The notes beneath the pieces are model-generated. The model did not search any database. It worked only from the letters and a program-made list of their open reading frames with translations, and was not told the origin of the DNA. 37,166 nucleotides of DNA from an uncultured Myxococcales bacterium (GTDB taxonomy: Bacteria; Myxococcota_A; UBA9042): contig CALENB010000008.1 of assembly GCA_937910235.1 (NCBI GenBank), positions 1 through 37,166 on the forward strand. Reading direction: 5' to 3'. The position numbers and the translations under genes are program-made. Positions within the stretch are counted from its first letter, which is position 1; the number at the start of each line of letters is the position of its first letter. Positions 7,206 through 15,404 of this stretch are shown here, piece after piece.

Positions 7206-10004
7206 TTAGAAAAGCTCGCCCTGATCGTCCTCGTCCTTCTTCTTCTGCGTGCGAGCGATGCCGCGCTGCGCGAGACGGTCTAGCCGCCCAGCGTCCTTGA
7301 AGGGATCGCGTCGCGGCGTGGAGGGCCGCAGCGCCGGGCCCCGGTTCGGATCCGGCGGGCGGGGCGTGGAGGCGCGGAGCCCTGGTCCGTCTGGCGGGGT
7401 GGCTGTCGCTGCATCGCTGGAGGGGGCGCGCGGCGCACCGAAACTGCCGATCTCCGCGCTCGCGGCGATATCGGGCGGCGCGCCGTCATCCTCGCTCGGC
7501 GTGCGTGGCGCGGCCGGCGTGCTGTAGTCGGGCAGCCCAAAGTCTGGCACCTCACCGAACAGGCCGGCGAGCTCGTCGCGCTCTGGTGCGCGTGGCGCGG
7601 GGCGGTCCTGCAGGATGCGCGGCGCGGCGACCTCCTCCACCTGGGTCTCGGCGACTTTGCGCTTGGCGTCCTCGTCGGCGTCCGGGAATGTCAGCTCGAT
7701 CGTGCCGGTCGTCACCCGGTCGATGTGGCCGCTCTTGACGATCTCGCGACCACGACCACCGCGCGCTGACGGCTTGTATTTGTTGGGTCGAATCACCTCG
7801 ACCTTGCCGCGGTTGGTGACGCACTCCACGCCGTCCATGCGGTCGTGCACGAGCTTGAAGCCCATCACGAAGTCACCGAGGCTGAGCTTGATGCCCGTCA
7901 CGCCCTTGCCTGCGCCGTTGAGCACGTTCACTTCGCCGACCGGGAAGCAGGCGGCGCGACTCTCTCGCGTCACCACCGTCACCACCTCGTCGCCATCGCT
8001 GACGGTCACCCCGACGACCAGGTCCCCAGGGGCAAACTTATCGTTCAAACGAAGGAAGGTTCGGCCAGTGCGCGTAGAGGGTTCGGTGAACGCTGTCAGC
8101 GCAGCACGTGCGCAACGCCCCGCCCGTGTGAACGCCATGATGTACGGAGGTTTCGGGTCGTCAGCGCCGACCGTCGCCAGGAAACCCGTGCCCATCACCG
8201 GCCAGACGCGCTTGTCGCTGGTCGCTACGCCGACGACGCGCTCGCCGTCCGCCATATCAAAGCGGCTGCTGATGACCTCGCCGTAGCCCGAGGTCTGCGG
8301 CAGATCGGCGACCCGCACCGTCCAGGCTTTGCCGCGCTCGCCAAACAGCGTCACTGTCTCTCGGCTCGAGCAGGGCACCACCCAGCCCACGGAGTCGCCT
8401 TCCCGCACCCGGATCGCGCTGAGGTCGGTGTAGCTCTTCTGGCGCTTCAACCAGCCGTCTCGGGTCACGATCACGAACGCGTCCTCGGCGACGATGTAGG
8501 TCTCTTCGCTGAAGGACTCCGTCTCGACCGGGCCGATCACCTTGGTTCGGCGTCGGTCCCCGTAGGCCTCCCGCAGCTCCTCCATCTCCGACCGCACCAG
8601 CCCCCAGAGCTTGCTTTTGTCGGATAAGAGTTCGCGAATCGCCTTCGCCTCTGCCCGTTTCTCTGCCAACTCGGCGCGGATGAGGTCGATCTCCATCTTC
8701 GCGAGCCGGTAGAGTTTCGTCTCCAGGATCGCCTCGGCCTGCTCCCAGTCGAGGCCGAAGCGCGCCATCAGCTGGTCACGCGCGTCGGTCTTGCCGTCGG
8801 AGGCGCGGATGATGCGGATCGCCTCGTCCAGCGCGTCGAAGACGAGCTCAAAACCTTCCAGCAAATGAATGCGTTTGATCAGCTGTTCGAGATCGAAGTT
8901 CAGCCGGCGCGTGACGACCTGAAAGCGGAACGCGTTGAAATGGCGCAGCATCGCCGTCAGGTCGAGGCGCTCGGGCCGCGCCATCTGCGGGTCTTCGGTC
9001 GGCACCAACGCGGTGAGATTCGTCGCAAAGCGGGTCTGCAAGTTGGTGCGCTTGTAGAGGTAGGCCATGGCCGCCTCCGCGTTCGCGCCGCGCTTCAGGT
9101 CGAGCACAATGCGGATGTCTTCCGTCGACTCGTCGCGCATGTCCACGAGCTGCGGCACCTTGCCGGCTCGAATATGGTCAGCGATCTCGGTGATCAGCGT
9201 CGACTTGTTGAGCGCATATGGCACCGAAGTGATAACGATATGGGTCTTTTTCTCTTCTTCGATGACGTACTGACCACGGACCTCAAATGAGCCGCGGCCG
9301 GTCTGGTAGATCTCGCGGATGGTCTCCCGGTCGTTGAGCAGCTCACCACCGGTCGGGAAATCCGGCCCCTTGATGTAGCGCGGCACCAGCTCGTTGAGCT
9401 CCAGCTCCGGGTTCTCGATCAGCGCCAAGCAGGCGTTCACGACCTCGCGCAAGTTATGTGGCGGGATCGACGTCGCCATACCGACGGCGATGCCGGTAGC
9501 GCCGTTGATCAGCAAATTCGGGGCTTGCGCGGGCAGCACGATCGGCTCGAAGGAGGTGCCGTCGTAGGTCGGGCGATAGTCGACGGTCTTTTTCTTCAGC
9601 TCGTTGGCGAGCTCCACGGCGAGGTGGCGCAGGCGCGACTCGGTGTACCGCATGGCCGCCGCGCCATCTCCGTCGAGGCTGCCGAAGTTGCCCTGGCCAT
9701 CGACGAGCGGGTACCGCAGCGAGAAGCTCTGCGCCATGCGGACCATGGCGTCGTAGATGCTCTGATCACCGTGGGGGTGATACTTCGCCATGACCTCGCC
9801 GACCACCGCCGCGCTCTTGCGATACTTCGTGTCGGGCAGCAGGCGCAGGTTGTGGAACATGGCGTACAGAATGCGGCGCTGTACCGGCTTGAGGCCGTCG
9901 CGAACGTCAGGCAACGCGCGTGAGGTGATCACGCTCAGCGCATAGTTCAGGTACCTGGCACGGGTGGTCTCGTGCAGCAGAATGTCGGTGATGGCCTCTG
10001 GCAT
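7206..10004 (-). CDS. parC: type IIA DNA topoisomerase subunit A (topoisomerase IV ParC-like)
   Basis: DNA breakage-reunion subunit, 932 residues. The N-terminal domain has the winged-helix signature [12 protein letters not shown] (75-85) and the active-site tyrosine in AAMRYTE (Y120, the same number as E. coli ParC). The coiled-coil tower is followed by a beta-pinwheel C-terminal domain starting near TRDGWLKR. There is no GyrA box in the first blade; a related RGGRGRE lies at about 748-754 in the last blade, so ParC is preferred over GyrA. The quinolone-region residue usually Ser is Gln (Q81). A Pro/Ala/Asp-rich, probably disordered tail of about 160 residues ends in the pentapeptide QGELF. 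ATG at 10004 has only a weak ribosome binding site. A weak TTGCCC-N18-TATCCC promoter-like pair lies in the upstream 145 bp. Confidence 0.88.
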   Translation of the reverse strand: MPEAITDILLHETTRARYLNYALSVITSRALPDVRDGLKPVQRRILYAMFHNLRLLPDTKYRKSAAVVGEVMAKYHPHGDQSIYDAMVRMAQSFSLRYPLVDGQGNFGSLDGDGAAAMRYTESRLRHLAVELANELKKKTVDYRPTYDGTSFEPIVLPAQAPNLLINGATGIAVGMATSIPPHNLREVVNACLALIENPELELNELVPRYIKGPDFPTGGELLNDRETIREIYQTGRGSFEVRGQYVIEEEKKTHIVITSVPYALNKSTLITEIADHIRAGKVPQLVDMRDESTEDIRIVLDLKRGANAEAAMAYLYKRTNLQTRFATNLTALVPTEDPQMARPERLDLTAMLRHFNAFRFQVVTRRLNFDLEQLIKRIHLLEGFELVFDALDEAIRIIRASDGKTDARDQLMARFGLDWEQAEAILETKLYRLAKMEIDLIRAELAEKRAEAKAIRELLSDKSKLWGLVRSEMEELREAYGDRRRTKVIGPVETESFSEETYIVAEDAFVIVTRDGWLKRQKSYTDLSAIRVREGDSVGWVVPCSSRETVTLFGERGKAWTVRVADLPQTSGYGEVISSRFDMADGERVVGVATSDKRVWPVMGTGFLATVGADDPKPPYIMAFTRAGRCARAALTAFTEPSTRTGRTFLRLNDKFAPGDLVVGVTVSDGDEVVTVVTRESRAACFPVGEVNVLNGAGKGVTGIKLSLGDFVMGFKLVHDRMDGVECVTNRGKVEVIRPNKYKPSARGGRGREIVKSGHIDRVTTGTIELTFPDADEDAKRKVAETQVEEVAAPRILQDRPAPRAPERDELAGLFGEVPDFGLPDYSTPAAPRTPSEDDGAPPDIAASAEIGSFGAPRAPSSDAATATPPDGPGLRASTPRPPDPNRGPALRPSTPRRDPFKDAGRLDRLAQRGIARTQKKKDEDDQGELF

Positions 10005-10149
10005 GGCGACTTAGCTCGGTTTGAGGGGAAGGCATGTGCGGCAGCCGATGGGCGCCCGAGTCGGCGGAACCACGGCGGGATAGCATCGCGCGGGATCGTG
10101 GGGCAAGGGGTAGGCCTGTCGTGGCTGTGTGCCCAACCGCGCCGCATGC

Positions 10150-10782
10150 TCAGCGTGGTTGTTGCGCTGCGGCGTCGTGAATGAGCGGGCCGTGCTCCGA
10201 CCGCAGCTTGCTCCAAATCAAGGTATCGACACGCTGGCCGCGCTCCACGCGATCTTCACGGAGCCGACCATCAAGGTGGTAACCGAGCCGTTGTGGGATC
10301 GCCGCAGAGCGTTGGTTGTGGCTAGAACACCGAATTTCCAGGCGATGCAGACCCATGGCGAACAGGGTCGCCTCGACCTGACGGACGGCTTCGGTCATGC
10401 GGCCCTCGCCCTCGAAGCCACTGACCAACCAATAGCCGAGCTCCGCCAAGCCATCGGCCCAGACGATGCGGGCGGTGCCGAGGATGCCGACGTAGGCGAA
10501 CGTCTCACGATCAAACATCAGCCAGTTAAACTGCTCGTTGCGCTCCCAGAAGCCCTCGGCGCGCTCCAAAAACGCCTGTTCTTCAGCCTCTGAGCAGATC
10601 TGCGGCACCCACGGCAGCCAACGGTGGAGACGATCGCGATCGGCTGCGATCGCAGCAAAAGCTTCGGGCGCGTCACGAATGGGCTCTGGGCAGCGCAGGA
10701 TCATCCGCTTGGTCTCCAGCCGCCGTGGCGCCGGATGCGCGGCGGGCACGGAAGCAACACGAGGCCCCACCGTGGTGCTCAT
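10150..10782 (-). CDS. GNAT family N-acetyltransferase (RimJ/RimL type)
   Basis: Predicted acetyl-CoA-dependent N-acyltransferase, 210 residues. The RimJ/RimL pattern is visible: an early strand 'RLETKRMILRCPE' (about 21-33), 'LHRWLPWVP', then ELGYWLV and the acetyl-CoA pyrophosphate-binding loop GFEGEGRMTEA, followed by HRLEIRC and N-RSAAIPQRLGY. The substrate could be a protein N-terminus or a small amine and cannot be read from the sequence. The ATG at 10782 overlaps the TGA of the upstream sterol-desaturase-family gene (ATGA), so the two are translationally coupled. The frame continues 36 codons upstream, but that part lies inside the neighbour gene and shows no ribosome binding site. Confidence 0.87.
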   Translation of the reverse strand: MSTTVGPRVASVPAAHPAPRRLETKRMILRCPEPIRDAPEAFAAIAADRDRLHRWLPWVPQICSEAEEQAFLERAEGFWERNEQFNWLMFDRETFAYVGILGTARIVWADGLAELGYWLVSGFEGEGRMTEAVRQVEATLFAMGLHRLEIRCSSHNQRSAAIPQRLGYHLDGRLREDRVERGQRVDTLIWSKLRSEHGPLIHDAAAQQPR

Positions 10783-12044
10783 GCGGTCTGCGCCTCGGTC
10801 TCGTCCGAGTCGTCGGTGCGGCCAACGACCGGCAGCAGCCAAATCCACGACACCGCGCCCAGCACCAGGAGGGCCTGAGTTGCGTGCCACGCCATCGTCT
10901 CGCCTAGAACCGGCTCGAGAGCGAGCTTCAGCGCGATCGCCATGACCGCGAATCGGACCACTTCACCGACCAGCGCCCACCGTTTGCCTTCCATCAGCCC
11001 GCACAAGTTGGTGTGCGCCAGCACCATCGTCGCCGCACCGAAGACGAGCAGCAGCCGCGTGTGGCTGGGTTCATGCAGCAGGAAGGGTCCAGCCAGCGTG
11101 ATGATAAGGCCATAGTGGAGCGCCACGTAGGCCGGTACGCGCGGCCCCGGCTTTGGCCGATATTTCGTGTAGGTCGCGTCGGTGCGCTTGATCGGCGGCT
11201 CGATCTTCGGCCCAGTCGGTTGCCACGCGGGATGGGCGACCCAGGCCCACAGCTTCTCCGAGACCGTGGTGGCGCGACGCGAGAGCGCCGCGACGTCGGC
11301 GAGCAGCTTGACGTTCGCCCAGACCGGATTGTAGCTCGCAAGCGGCACCGTGGTGCCGTACATGGGCGCCTCTTCTTCGAGTTGAAAGGTGCCGAACAAT
11401 CGGTCCCAAACGATGAGGATCGCACCGTAGTTACGGTCTAGATACTTGTCTTGCACGCCGTGATGGACGCGGTGGTGAGAGGGTGTGTTGAAGACCCACT
11501 CGACGGGCCCGAGCTTGCCGACGACCTCGGTGTGGATCCAGAACTGGTAGAAGCGATTGACGCCATAACAGGCCAGATACACCGTCAGATCGACGCCAAG
11601 GAGGGCGAGCGGGGCGTAGAAGAGGAACCACGTCAGCGGCTCGAACGCGGGCTGGCGCAGGGCGACGGCGAGGTTGTAGTCCTCACTTTGGTGGTGCACG
11701 CCGTGCACGGCCCAGAGTACGTTCACGACGTGACTGACGCGATGCCACCAGTAAAACAGCAGGTCGACGCCAACGAGCCCGATAACCCACGGCTGCCAGC
11801 TGCCCGCATCCCACGTCACCACGCGAGCGTTGGTGTAGAGCCACGTGTACGCGGGCAGGAGCGCCAGGTGAAAGAGCAACTCTAGGCCCTGAAATACGCC
11901 ACCGGTGCTGACGTCTGAGAGCGCGGTGCCGGCGTTGTAGCCGCCGCGCTTACGTGTGATGAACCACTCGAGGACGATCGCGCCGATGAAGATCGGGAGG
12001 ACGTAGGCCGCGACATTGAGTGATGGCGCGCTGGCGGCGGGCAT
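10779..12044 (-). CDS. sterol desaturase / fatty acid hydroxylase family membrane di-iron enzyme
   Basis: Integral membrane non-haem di-iron oxygenase, 421 residues. The three His clusters of the superfamily are complete: HRVSH (101-105), HGVHH (114-118) and HHRVHH (190-195), plus H171 in WIHTEVVG. Between and after them are several hydrophobic helices, including three or four C-terminal ones. Length and arrangement resemble alkylglycerol monooxygenase (TMEM195-like) and bacterial C-5 sterol desaturase homologues. The substrate, an ether lipid, sterol or fatty-acyl lipid, is not decided by the sequence. The start at 12044 is supported by GAGGAG six nt upstream; the open frame extending to 12245 lacks such a site. 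Coupled by ATGA overlap to the acetyltransferase. Confidence 0.88.
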   Translation of the reverse strand: MPAASAPSLNVAAYVLPIFIGAIVLEWFITRKRGGYNAGTALSDVSTGGVFQGLELLFHLALLPAYTWLYTNARVVTWDAGSWQPWVIGLVGVDLLFYWWHRVSHVVNVLWAVHGVHHQSEDYNLAVALRQPAFEPLTWFLFYAPLALLGVDLTVYLACYGVNRFYQFWIHTEVVGKLGPVEWVFNTPSHHRVHHGVQDKYLDRNYGAILIVWDRLFGTFQLEEEAPMYGTTVPLASYNPVWANVKLLADVAALSRRATTVSEKLWAWVAHPAWQPTGPKIEPPIKRTDATYTKYRPKPGPRVPAYVALHYGLIITLAGPFLLHEPSHTRLLLVFGAATMVLAHTNLCGLMEGKRWALVGEVVRFAVMAIALKLALEPVLGETMAWHATQALLVLGAVSWIWLLPVVGRTDDSDETEAQTA

Positions 12045-12104
12045 GACGTCTCCTCGAAGCTTGGTTTGCTGGGTCGCGGACCAGTCTGCCACACCCGGCG
12101 AATA

Positions 12105-12133
12105 ATCATACGAGGCCCGCACCTGTCGTGACG
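12105..12133 (-). promoter_or_regulatory. possible promoter for the di-iron hydroxylase gene
   Basis: On the minus strand a good -10-like hexamer TATGAT (12110 to 12105) lies in an AT-rich patch 61 bp before the start codon. The -35 region at 17 bp spacing, CGTCAC (12133-12128), is poor. The 200-bp gap after the MFS gene makes a separate promoter plausible. Confidence 0.3.
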
Positions 12134-12244
12134 GATTTTTGTGATGTTCGGCGAGCGGCCCGATGACGCGACGCCTCGACCCTTGCAGCGACGTCGTTCC
12201 CATGCCGCTCTGGAGCCTCGCCAATGGCGCAGCGCTGAGGCCCA

Positions 12245-13414
12245 TCAGCCAGCGTTTGTCGGCCTGCCGCCCAGGCGGTGCTCGACCACGCTCCAGAGCG
12301 CGAGGGCCGCTACGGCGACCGTCGCGCTGCCCGCGAGCATCGTCGCGTCACCCCAGCGATCCGCTGCGAGGCCGAGGATTGGCGGCGCGGCGAGGAATCC
12401 GACATCCCACAGGCCGGTGAACATCGCCATCGCTGAGCCACGGACGCTGTCGGGCACGCGTGTCGCGACTTGGCTGGTGAGGACGGGAAAGCCGATGCCG
12501 TGGCCGAGGCCGCCGAGCAACCCGGCGAGCTGAAAACCGGTGCTGTCGTGCGCAGCGGCCAGGACCAACACGCCGGCGATCTCGATCCCCAACGCTGGAG
12601 CGACGAGGTTTCTCGGCCCGAGCCTGTCCGGCATACGCGCGCCGAAGACGCGGATGCCGATAGCGCCGAGCGCGTAGGTCCACCAAAAAGACGCAGGGTT
12701 GGCGATGCCCCGCGCCTGAGCGGTGACCGACGCGAACGCCATGAACAGCACCACCAGCGTCGCAAATACGAGGGTCGCGAGCCACGCCGGCCACAGGGCA
12801 GGGCGTCGCAGCTCGGCGAGGATCTCGCGCAAGGCGAGCGGTTTTGCGGGTCGATAGCTGCGCGACTCCGTCACCAACGCGAGCGGCACCAGGCTGAGCA
12901 GCAGCACGCCGCCCATGGCGGCGAGGAACCAGCGAATGTCTGCGCCGCCGACGCCCAGCTGCTCGGCGAGCGGGTTCACCGCGAGCGGCACCAACCCTGA
13001 GATACCAAAGAGCGCGATCCCTTCGGTGCGACGCGACGACGGAATGAGGTCCGTCGCGAGCGTGAAGTACCCCGTAAAAAGCGCGCCGGTGCCCGCGCCA
13101 AAGAGCACGCGAAGCCCGATAATCAGGGGGCCCACGCTCGTGACCATGGCCATGCCGACCATCGCGACCACCATCACCAACGTGCCCACGACCAGCGTGG
13201 GTTTGCGACCCCAGCGGTCCAGGCTCACCCCGACTGCGGGTCGCAGCAGCAGCCCACCGAACGCCGCGCTGGCCATGACGACGCCCACCGTCGCACGGCT
13301 ACCGCCGAGGAAGGTCAGGTAGAGCGGCAACAGCAGCATCGTCGACCAACCCACCGCCTGGAGGAGGTGAGCGGCGACGAGGAGGTTGAAATCTCGGCTC
13401 AGGAGGCGAGGCAT
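12245..13414 (-). CDS. major facilitator superfamily transporter
   Basis: Secondary transporter with about 12 hydrophobic helices in 389 residues. The MFS motif A is visible between helices 2 and 3 (GVSLDRWGRKPT), with the usual Gly-rich helices 'LRVLFGAGTGALFTGYF' and 'GLLGGLGHGIGFPVL', and a related motif after helix 8 (ARMPDRLGPR). The substrate is unknown; the family includes drug and sugar effluxers. The start is uncertain: ATG at 13414 puts the first helix 8-10 residues from the N-terminus, as is typical, but has no clear ribosome binding site. A GTG at 13501 would add 29 residues rich in His and Ala. The gene precedes the di-iron enzyme and acetyltransferase on the same strand, separated by 200 bp. 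Confidence 0.88.
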   Translation of the reverse strand: MPRLLSRDFNLLVAAHLLQAVGWSTMLLLPLYLTFLGGSRATVGVVMASAAFGGLLLRPAVGVSLDRWGRKPTLVVGTLVMVVAMVGMAMVTSVGPLIIGLRVLFGAGTGALFTGYFTLATDLIPSSRRTEGIALFGISGLVPLAVNPLAEQLGVGGADIRWFLAAMGGVLLLSLVPLALVTESRSYRPAKPLALREILAELRRPALWPAWLATLVFATLVVLFMAFASVTAQARGIANPASFWWTYALGAIGIRVFGARMPDRLGPRNLVAPALGIEIAGVLVLAAAHDSTGFQLAGLLGGLGHGIGFPVLTSQVATRVPDSVRGSAMAMFTGLWDVGFLAAPPILGLAADRWGDATMLAGSATVAVAALALWSVVEHRLGGRPTNAG

Positions 13415-13556
13415 GGCGCTGTGGGGCTTGGCGGCGTGGTGAGCGCCGCGGTTGGCTGGCCCGTGGACCGCATCGGCTGTGGCGGTGGCCGTTTTGTGCA
13501 CCGGCGACGTTGTGCACCGGCGTCATGCGACTAGCAAGCGGCCACGACGACGAATG

Positions 13557-13586
13557 CCGACACGGGGGCTCGGAAAAGGCTAGGAT
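13557..13586 (+). promoter_or_regulatory. possible sigma-70-like promoter of the Cys-rich lipoprotein gene
   Basis: A CCGACA (13557-13562) and a TAGGAT (13581-13586), each four of six to consensus, are separated by 18 bp. Transcription would begin near 13593, just before a run of nine G, about 35 bp before the ATG. Confidence 0.35.
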
Positions 13587-13596
13587 CAGGCCTAGT

Positions 13597-13605
13597 GGGG
13601 GGGGG
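13597..13605 (+). repeat. G9 homopolymer tract in the lipoprotein leader
   Basis: Nine consecutive G between the predicted promoter and the ribosome binding site of the gene starting at 13628. It lies outside the coding sequence, so slippage would alter leader length or spacing, not reading frame. It may equally be a sequencing-prone homopolymer. Confidence 0.9.
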
Positions 13606-13627
13606 CTCCTGCCCAGAGAGGTTCGTC

Positions 13628-14746
13628 ATGTCTCATTCAACTACGAGCCGGCGGCTGAGCCGCCGTGCGCCAGCGGTGCGTGCGCCAACGGTTGGTGCGA
13701 TGGCTGTCGTTGCGCTGGTGGTCGCGCTGGCGGGGTTGCTCAGCGCGTGTTCATCGGAGGACGGCGACAACAACCTGCTCTGCACCCTCATTGGCTGCAC
13801 AGATCAGGTCACGCTGCGCGCCCTCGACCCGGCTGGCAACGTCGTCGTGAAGGTGCAGGGGATCGTCATCGCCGATGGCAAGACGATCGCTGTCAACTGC
13901 CTCAGCGGCACCGGTGGCCCTGATTACTTCTGTTCCCCAGGCGGCGTGGTGGTGGCGACCGGCGCCGCCAGCTTGGTGGTCAACCTGTCGAGCGGAGACC
14001 TCGGAGTCACAGCGCTGGTGGTGACCCCTTCGTACGTGACGACACGCCCTAACGGTCCTAAGTGCGACCCAGTCTGCAAGCAGGCCGTCGTGAATGTGCA
14101 GCTTGGCGGTGGTCTGGTGGATGCGGGTGGGACCGACACAGCTTCGACCGACACAGCTTCGACCGACACAGGTGCAGACGCTGGCGAAGTCGACGGTATC
14201 TCCGACGTCGGCGCGGCAGACGCGACCGCGCCGGACACCACGCCGGTCGACTCCGGCGCCTCCGACACCGGCGGCGCAGACAGCAGCGCTGGTGACGTGA
14301 GCGGTGGCGACGTGAGCGGTGGCGACGTGAGCGGTGGCGACGTGAGCGCCGGCGACACGACGAGCACCCAACCCGGCTGCTGCAAGACGGCGGCAGACTG
14401 CAGCAAAGGCCATGTTTGCGCCGGCTCGGTCTGCAAGGACAGCAGCCAGCTGAAGAGCGGCGAGTGCTGGGTGGACGCTGACTGTGCGACCGGTCTCTGC
14501 AAATCGCCCAACGTCTGCCCATGCGGCGCGAGCTGCTTTGCGCCCGACAGCCCAGGCGCGTGCCCTGCGGCTGCGACGTGCAGCAAGATCGACCCGAACG
14601 GCTATGGCACCTGCGAGATGCTCATGGGCGTCGGCTGGGACGGGAGCAAGTGCGCGTTTGTCTCGGGCTGCGGCTGCAAAGAGGACTGCGCCAAGTTCTT
14701 CAAAGACATGGCTGCGTGCGAAGCTGCGTGCATCAAGGCCTCGTGA
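13628..14746 (+). CDS. Cys-rich surface lipoprotein with Asp/Thr/Gly repeat spacer
   Basis: A 372-residue predicted lipoprotein. The signal peptide is Arg-rich with a hydrophobic core and lipobox LSAC (Cys41). A beta-rich domain follows (about 45-165; e.g. VTLRALDPAGNVVVKVQG). Next is a low-complexity spacer rich in Asp, Thr, Ser and Gly (about 165-248) containing two sets of 15-bp coding repeats. The C-terminal domain (about 250-372) has more than 20 Cys, including CCKTAADCSKGHVC and, at the end, 'GWDGSKCAFVSGCGCKEDC ... CEAAC', a pattern common in secreted myxobacterial proteins. The start is ATG at 13628 with AGAGAGG upstream; an in-frame ATG at 13595 precedes the G9 tract and is less likely. 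Probably outer-membrane anchored; role unknown. Stands alone on the plus strand. Confidence 0.85.
   Translation: MSHSTTSRRLSRRAPAVRAPTVGAMAVVALVVALAGLLSACSSEDGDNNLLCTLIGCTDQVTLRALDPAGNVVVKVQGIVIADGKTIAVNCLSGTGGPDYFCSPGGVVVATGAASLVVNLSSGDLGVTALVVTPSYVTTRPNGPKCDPVCKQAVVNVQLGGGLVDAGGTDTASTDTASTDTGADAGEVDGISDVGAADATAPDTTPVDSGASDTGGADSSAGDVSGGDVSGGDVSGGDVSAGDTTSTQPGCCKTAADCSKGHVCAGSVCKDSSQLKSGECWVDADCATGLCKSPNVCPCGASCFAPDSPGACPAAATCSKIDPNGYGTCEMLMGVGWDGSKCAFVSGCGCKEDCAKFFKDMAACEAACIKAS
14131..14171 (+). repeat. 15-bp tandem repeat, about 2.8 copies (TDTAS codons)
   Basis: The unit GACCGACACAGCTTC is repeated twice exactly, with a third, partial copy. It encodes repeated Thr-Asp-Thr-Ala-Ser in the spacer of the lipoprotein. 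The unit is a multiple of three, so copy changes keep the frame. Confidence 0.9.
14288..14347 (+). repeat. 15-bp tandem repeat, 4 copies (GGDVS codons)
   Basis: The unit GGTGGCGACGTGAGC occurs three times exactly after one diverged copy, encoding Gly-Gly-Asp-Val-Ser. In frame within the lipoprotein spacer, just before the Cys-rich domain. Confidence 0.9.
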
Positions 14747-14761
14747 GCCCGACCGCGCCTC

Positions 14762-15166
14762 CTAGCGCCGTAGCGCGTTCAGCGAGGGGGAGCGCGCGGC
14801 GATGAGTTCGATCGTGACGTCGCCGAGGGCCTCGGCAAGCCACGTCAGAAAGCTCTGCACAAAGCTCGCGATGCGGCGCGCTGCGACCCCGGCCAATCGC
14901 ATCATCTGCATCACTACAGCGCGGCTTGGAGGGCCGGCCTCGGCGCCCATTGCGACGTCCGTGTCCGCCCCAAAACGCCCGGTAGGAAAGGCTTGCAGCG
15001 TGCGTGACGCCACCAAGCGCCGCGCCTCGGGCTCGGCGGTCGCGGCTTCCTCAAACAGCTGGTCGTCGTCAGCGCGCAGCAGGAGCAACAGATCGCAGTA
15101 GGCGCGGCGAACGCTGTCCACCGTCATCGAGAACCTGCGGGCTGTGCGCGCGAAAACGAGATCCAT
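14762..15166 (-). CDS. hypothetical protein, alpha-helical
   Basis: A 134-residue protein not recognised. It is mostly helical by composition, without Cys-rich or membrane segments except a mildly hydrophobic amphipathic stretch near 'FVQSFLTWLAEAL' (about 102-114). It starts at an ATG with a strong ribosome binding site (GGGAGG, 6 nt before), which supports a real gene. It lies 240 bp downstream of the unknown gene at 15405-16307 on the same strand and converges with the lipoprotein gene with only 15 bp between them. A hairpin separates it from the upstream gene, so it is probably transcribed separately from the ATPase cluster. Confidence 0.6.
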   Translation of the reverse strand: MDLVFARTARRFSMTVDSVRRAYCDLLLLLRADDDQLFEEAATAEPEARRLVASRTLQAFPTGRFGADTDVAMGAEAGPPSRAVVMQMMRLAGVAARRIASFVQSFLTWLAEALGDVTIELIAARSPSLNALRR

Positions 15167-15353
15167 CCGATGCCTCCCATACGTGATGGCTGACAGCGGT
15201 CGCTGGCCATACGGACCGTTACTGCATCAGACGTGCCAGATCCTTTAGGTTCATAATATTTACATGCCGATGCCCAGGTTGTCGGCGTAAGCGCGTCCGC
15301 CGCCGCGCTGTTCCTCCGGTTTCACGGCCTTTCCTGAAGCGTCTTGGTCGCTA

Positions 15354-15382
15354 GATGTCCCCGGGTTGTCCCAGGGGACATC
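15354..15382 (-). terminator. 9-bp perfect inverted repeat after the 15405 gene
   Basis: GATGTCCCC (15354-15362) and GGGGACATC (15374-15382) form a perfect 9-bp stem around an 11-nt loop, beginning 22 nt beyond the stop codon at 15405. There is no T tract, so a stem-only terminator or a protein-binding palindrome are both possible. Confidence 0.5.
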
Positions 15383-15404
15383 AGCCGAGGTCCGTGAGAC
15401 GCAG

